This document shows positions 58,387 through 64,000 of a stretch of DNA of 64,000 bases, piece after piece. The notes under the pieces are model-generated. The model was not told the DNA's origin. It was given only the letters and a program-made list of their open reading frames with translations, and ran no database searches. The stretch is from Opisthorchis felineus. Taxonomy: Eukaryota > Platyhelminthes > Trematoda > Opisthorchiida > Opisthorchiidae. Both the position numbers and the translations under genes were made by a program. The stretch is from assembly GCA_004794785.1 (NCBI GenBank), contig SJOL01002732.1, positions 79,719 through 143,718 on the forward strand, given 5' to 3'. The number at the start of each line of letters is the position of its first letter. The first letter of the stretch is position 1.

Positions 58387-60349
58387 GTTAGTAGGCCCAG
58401 GTTTGGCAACTGTGATCTTCCGGCTAGCTACCACATGTAAGTCTCCAAAGGACCTTGATAGTCTTCAGAATCCATATCCCTAATCAGTCCGGATAAGACT
58501 ATGCTTCATTGTGAATAAGTTCGTTGCATTCTTATACGCATAGGAGATCTGGATACAATTTTAATCTTCCTTGATCATAAAGCCAGCTTGTTGTCATATC
58601 TCAGTAACTTCTAATTGGGAATATGGGCTTCTCATATTCTAGACCCAACCGGAAGCTAGTCTCACAACTTTTGTCACCCCCACTTTGGACGTCGTCGATC
58701 ACTATTGTGAAATTAGACCAACCGTCCGATTTGCGGCACGTCCGACCGGCACGAGAAATTGGTGGATAAAGATCAAAGACAGGCTTACAACACATCATAC
58801 CCTCATGTTAGCTCTATCTATCTAACCGCGGTTTGTATACCTTAAACAATTTTCCGTTATTAGTTGCTTGACCGCCAGCATCAGTGCAACCAGAAAAGTT
58901 ACATTCCGTTTTTGGTCCCTTATGATTTAATGCTGTTGCAACCTTTTCCCTACAATGAACTGATTTCGGAGCTCTGTCACACTGTATGGTGAAGTGTTTT
59001 TGTTAGAGAAAAAGGAACTATTTTCTATGAACTTCCTTCACGACGAAAAGTTTCGTAACCATAATGAATACATGGACACAGTTAAGGGGGACAGAATACT
59101 TCCTCGAATATGACTAGAACGTATCAAGATGCGTACAACTAAATACTAAATATCACATGTGGACAGATGAGCTGAGACAACATGAAACGTTTGTTTGAGA
59201 TAAAGTAACCCAAAAACCAGACTTAAAAGGAGCCGAGAACATAAAGACTATCACATGATTATTCGCATCAAAAACTATGACCGGATAAGTGTAATGAATA
59301 GAGATAATTAAGCGAAAGAATATAAGGTAATTAGAGTGATCTTATGCTTGTTTTTTATAAAAAACCACGGAGTGAAACCTAACAAGGCCGGATCCTGCTT
59401 GCCAGTTGTAACAAGGTATGTCATATATTCATTTTGGTAAACCGCTATCTCAGGCACATAAAATGGGCCTCGGTTTCTGGGTCTACAAGACGGTGATGGA
59501 AACATTCAAGATCATAAAGAGCGTAGTCGGATAAAGCTACGTGAGGAGGAAACGGCTCGCTGCCAATCAGAGAAAGCCGAGTGTGGACAAACAATGACAA
59601 AAAAGACAACTGGCGACGACAGCCAGAGCTCTCGTATCCCCATGGACTGTTCTTAGCTGAGCGGTTGTTTTATATAATCCCTTGTTTACCACACCGAAAA
59701 GACTGCCAGTGAGCCTACTAAGGTCCGTTATGCGCAAAAAAATCAGAATGAACTACTGATGGATACAGTGAACCGTGATACTTTAGTATTCGGTAAATAG
59801 CATATAAAAATAGTGATCATAAACAGCATAAATTGCACTAAAGTCTACACATCACACTCAGCACACATTGAATGGGAATGCATGTGATATCTAATACGGG
59901 GTTTCAACTGCAGTATCTCAGATCACTGTGAGAGAATCAGAACAACTGTCTACTCCACTATCGTCTGCACATTGCACTGTTTGTACTCCTCAGCTGTGGA
60001 CTCAATCTTGGACTCGCGCGCATCACCAATGTCGAGTCACAAGTTCTTGTATCTGAATGGGCACTTCCAACTCATCAAATGTATTTGGGTCGATCATGCA
60101 CCAAACAACCACTCAGATCTAGAAGCTGCAACGCTCTTGTCCCCTTGTTGAGTAGCGCTATACCTTTAGACGGTCGTGTGTCGTTTCCTTAGCAGAACTG
60201 AACTTTGGTCAACATTCCACTGTCAGTGCGGTTGTCAACCTAGCGGGGTTGTCTTAATTTGTGGAGTGTTTTGCATTCCTCCAATGTGTTAGGGAGTCAC
60301 CGACTGATGTATCTAGTACACTGAATGTGTTTCGATCTTCATTTTCAAG
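58387..60349. other. Interval between candidate exons
   Basis: SINE-like fragment at 58390-58435. A minus-strand frame at 59308-59505 (RNRGPFYVPEIAVYQNEYMT) lies after an acceptor-like TCTTGTAG but has no donor and no known domain. Otherwise nothing seen. Confidence 0.4.
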
Positions 60350-60480
60350 CGTTGAGACTATTAGATTGTGAGGCAGTTCGATGTCCACGACCGGTGCTCT
60401 TTATCCGGTCACTGGAATTCTCACCACTCAAATGTGGATTGTTATCCACGACATCCTCGTGGCTAAAGCAGTTCAGCAAG
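60350..60480 (+). CDS. Candidate plus-strand exon, unrecognised gene
   Basis: After acceptor ATTTTCAAG the frame reads LRLLDCEAVRCPRPVLFIRS, then LEFSPLKCGLLSTTSSWLKQ and FSK before donor GTAACT. It ends in phase 0 and joins the exon at 60613 in the same frame. No domain recognised. Confidence 0.38.
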
Positions 60481-60612
60481 GTAACTAATGTGAAGTCCAC
60501 CGTAATTCTTGTGGTAAGAGTAACTTCCAGGAATGTATCGACGAAAAGAGAAAAAAATATGCGTGTACGCGTTGTAGCGTTTCACAAACTATGGGCCATG
60601 CGCTCTTTTCAG

Positions 60613-60696
60613 ATGGTTTCTGCTGATATACGCGGCAGTGAAATTCCTTTGAAGTTCGGACTTTATCGGCCTATCGCTTCGGCTACCAACAGATGA
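60613..60696 (+). CDS. Candidate terminal exon following the exon at 60350
   Basis: Acceptor CTCTTTTCAG, then MVSADIRGSEIPLKFGLYRP and IASATNR before TGA. Joined to the previous candidate it gives an uninterrupted frame across a 132-base intron. No poly(A) hexamer was seen close downstream. Confidence 0.38.
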   Translation: MVSADIRGSEIPLKFGLYRPIASATNR

Positions 60697-63600
60697 TTCT
60701 TTACGATGACTTCGTCTTATCCATTCCCATACGCGTAGAATGAATACAAGCTAGTTCATTCCAATCAGTTTTTCAGCTTACAATCCGTGCACCGAAGTGC
60801 AGTGGTCCCAGCTGCTAGAGTTTCACTCACCGGGGATAAGGAGCTACGCGTTGGAGGCAATGCCCCAGTCAGTTCATTGACGTCAAATGGTTCTGTTTGT
60901 CTGGTAGATAGATTCGAAGTGATAGATTCGAAGCAGGTGCACCGCTGACTGTCTGACACGGCCATATCTGTCGGGATCACTAACCGCTAGTTTGTCTCGT
61001 CTCGCGGTCCCCATTCAGGGAGACGGCAGTTACTAAGGTCTTCCTGGCTTCGTTGCCAAGGCGTGGACCAACCGACCCCTGCATTGTTTCCATCCGACAT
61101 AAGGTTAATCGAATAGGGCGAAAATGACGTAAAGTTTCATGCGCAGTTCGGATGGGATGACAAATTTTTGGCGGCTCACCTTTGACTAATTATTTTTTTC
61201 CACCACTGCGCATAGTCTGGTCACAATTTCCCATCCATTTTGTTTACGCTGCTACCACCAGCATCACATGCCATGCTTACGACCTTGACCCACACAGGTC
61301 AATTTAGTTTTGTCTTTGCGACTATCAAGCTGGAATGGCTGTTTTCACACCAGTTTTCACCTCGGGCACAATGAATACGCATGTAACTGGACGTATTACA
61401 CACGCACGCGTGCACACAGGACAGGAAGACAGCCGAACTTCTCAGGTTCACAGACAATCACGGAGCACGTGTAGCACTTATACTGCGGAGGAAACACCAC
61501 CGGCGTCCCGACTTTCATTCAGGAACTCTTATCAGCTATGCTCAATCGATGAGTCTTCTTTTGACTTATTCCATTTTGGAATTGTATTTATATGAAACGA
61601 GGTGCACCTCGTAATTGTAAACTATTGTGTCGCACACCATAAACTTTTATTAGTGCATACTATTTTCTGATTCCTAATTTGACCATTCATAACCTGTGCA
61701 CCAATAAGTCCATCAGCGAGACACACTGCCATCAAAGGCCAACGGTCGTTCTTCTCGCCTTGGATGAAATACAGGAAAACTTTTAGTCTGGTACTCCAAC
61801 CTCGGTTAACAACCGAAGTAGTCGCATCCAGCTATCAGCGATTTAGGCAAATCGACTCGTCTTTGTTCATTGACACTGGCTGCAACAACAAACAGTCAGA
61901 ATTAATGGGTGGTAGGTTCATATCCCTGAACAACGACGGAGATTAAGAATGTGGAATGCACCTTGCCAGTCTGTGTTGAATGTTGTAACTACATTCACCA
62001 AGGACAATGCTCCGATGTGGTACCGTTGAGGCAGACAAATCACTGCGTTTTTGTTAGAATGACAAGCAAAGTTCAAAGCCCCTTAGTCAGCTACTACGTT
62101 GGACAAACATCCGAACAAAGATTCACAGGGCACGGATCGATACACCGGATCGAGGCTTTCGCTTAAGCTTCCCCTGGTCTGGTTTGTTCTTGTCGTCAGC
62201 TATTTCTGGAATTGGGTAACTCATAAAACACGACTAGTGCTTCCAGCTGAGTTTCTGGACAAAAAGTTCCGAAATTGGAGCTCGTCTGGACAGGCAAAAT
62301 ACTGGATGCCCATTCTACTCTAACAGCAGCGATGCCTATAGTCAGTAATAACAGCGGAGAATGTCTTTGTGAAAAGGGACGTAAAATAGATTCAGGTTGT
62401 ATGTGAGATTATGTTCCAGGGGGCACTTAAGATAGAGGCTGAGCAATCGTTGAAAAATTGGGAATAAAGTGTGCGAGATACCTGGTACGGAACACAATTC
62501 AGTCATCTCGAATATCGTACCAAGTGAAAAATGAGGAACCCTTTATGTAGCACAATCGGTCAAAGATTAGTATTAACGAGGAATGTAGCTGGGATTCAGT
62601 TAGGTCCCCTGTTAAAAGCAAAGTGGTGTGTAAATGAATGTAATTCGCGGATTATATCCAGTTTGGATCCAAGTGGAACCCATGGCTGACTGAAACTCAG
62701 AGACTGCAACTACCTGATGAACCTCGAGAAGGACAGAACCGGTCATGGGTTGTTGAAGAGTTTTCAGCAACCTTATGAGTAGTGTTCCGTTAAGAAAACA
62801 GTGCAGCTAGATGTTTTGGAGTTGGAGCCCTTGTTGACGGTGACGGGTGGAGAAGATCGAGTATCTGTCGTGTGGCATAAACTAAATAGCTTAGATTCCT
62901 TTAACATCAAAGCGATTTGTGGAACGATTCACCAAAACATGAGGACGATGAAATAGCTGAAATAGAGACAGTAATGCAGTATCATGTGAACTGTGATCTG
63001 ACCTCTAGGCCATAATATCGTCTTTGTATGTTTGACTACGTTATCATTAATCGCCGGTGGACAGAGAAAACCCTAGCGGTAGTGAAAATTGACAACGCAA
63101 TCCAAAAGGAGTAGTAATCGTTCGTAGCTCATGAGAAGCTTTTTCAAAAGGAACCTGCAGTTACAATCCTTGGGCTCATTCTTTGGATGAAAACCATTCT
63201 TTTGTCCATTCAATACTGCCTCGGTATCTGCAGCGCAAGAAGAAATTGGGTATCTCCAGAGTTTCTTCTCAAGACAAGCCGAAAAATCCAGCCTCTCCGG
63301 TCAAATAAAAACCCACCGAGAGCAGCAACCGTCTGTTCATGTAGGAAAATGCAAAATCAGCGGGAACTGCAGGAATAGGTAGACTTTTGACAGAAAATAC
63401 AGTTTCTTTCCGGTGCGGGTAAGCGAACAAACATCCATACGCTTCCTCGTAAAAGCCCTTCCGAGTTATGTACCCCATCTCAACATTTTCAATATAATAC
63501 ACAATATTGGGCACTCACAAATGTACACTCAGTTACTCTGTTGTTGACGTTTTCACTGAACTGCGGTTCAGTGTGCTGCTACGCTGACGCAGAGCCTAAT

Positions 63601-64000
63601 ATGCGCAATAAAATCAGAACCAAGTACTTCAGGACAGTAGAACTGCCAAGTGCACATTTATGCGCATTATTTATTGTGTCAGAGTCTAGCAGCAAACGAC
63701 AAACTTTCAGGTACCGCCTCACGGACTGCGACAACACCTGACCAAAGAGAAGTGATTGTACAGAACAAGGGAAGATAACAGTCATTGCATAAGGCCTGAA
63801 ATAAAACGGTTGGTAACCAGTTGTGCTCCCGTTCTTCTACAATATACTCCGGAGCGCTTGCAAGAGAAGTGACAGTGCAGCTAACAGTGTAAGGAGTGAA
63901 GCCCTTCGCTGCGGAGTTGTTTATTAGAAAACGCCAACTAAACGGTTACAGACTATTGGACAGGAAGGTTAAACTCTCATTTGCAAGATGTTTTAAAAAA
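60697..64000. other. Right edge, further weak plus-strand candidates
   Basis: Frames that look coding: 61335-61595 (ends SFDLFHFGIVFI), 61787-61911 (after TTTTAG, donor GTAGGT) and 62058-62215 (after TTTTTGTTAG, reading QSSKPLSQLLRWTN, donor GTAACT). They do not join one another in phase and no family is recognised. Repeat copy G lies at 62655-62785. A 14-base direct duplication (GATAGATTCGAAG) is at 60907-60935. Confidence 0.35.
62655..62785 (+). repeat. Hammerhead-repeat family, 3' copy with mutated core (copy G)
   Basis: CTGATGA is intact at 62714-62720, but the second core reads CAGAAC instead of CGAAAC and stem II is weakened (ACCT with AGGA). The 3' end GTTTTCAGCAACCTTATGAG is intact. 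Probably an inactive ribozyme. Confidence 0.7.

Noticed and set aside
61951..62166. YYVGQTSEQRF in a plus frame, recalling a GIY-YIG endonuclease start
   Set aside because: Only a few residues match, the conserved downstream Arg and Glu are not seen, and another frame here is longer and better spliced.

Overview
The window looks like flatworm nuclear DNA, most likely a digenean trematode. It has moderate GC and no prokaryotic gene packing. One multi-exon gene is spread over tens of kilobases of introns. A tRNA-derived SINE and a dispersed hammerhead-ribozyme repeat are present, as is usual in trematodes. The organism is an inference; no rRNA or mitochondrial marker is present. An assembly gap of 844 N lies at 39369-40212.

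The dominant feature is a plus-strand supervillin-like gene. I reconstruct 21 exons from 10409 to the stop codon at 47097-47099. They join in phase throughout (3582 nt, 1193 codons plus stop) and carry, in order, a supervillin-type linker region, five gelsolin-like repeats and a C-terminal villin headpiece. A further, less certain upstream exon lies at 1661-1753. The true start codon and most of the N-terminal part are missing or unrecognised, so the gene probably starts left of the window. Supervillin-family proteins join actin, myosin II and membranes; the headpiece here keeps most of the basic and aromatic signature.

Layout: 1-1660, repeats only. 1661-10408, possible upstream exon and a large intron. 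10409-22745, linker exons. 22566-39014, gelsolin-like repeats 1 to 4. 39015-42071, intron with the gap. 42072-43780, repeat 5 with a long disordered insert. 46027-47099, headpiece. 47100-50262, presumed 3' UTR and intergenic DNA. 50263-53200, minus-strand coding-like fragments with one poly(A) signal, either an unrecognised convergent gene or a decayed element. 55940-62215, several plus-strand candidate exons with consensus splice sites, some joining in phase, from one or more unrecognised genes.

The most interesting non-coding signal is a repeat family, seen seven times in both orientations, whose 3' half carries a hammerhead ribozyme core. The copy at 29472-29564 has intact core and stems and occupies much of a 199-base supervillin intron. 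Other copies are truncated or have mutated cores. The many other short open frames in the introns were not recognised and most are probably chance.
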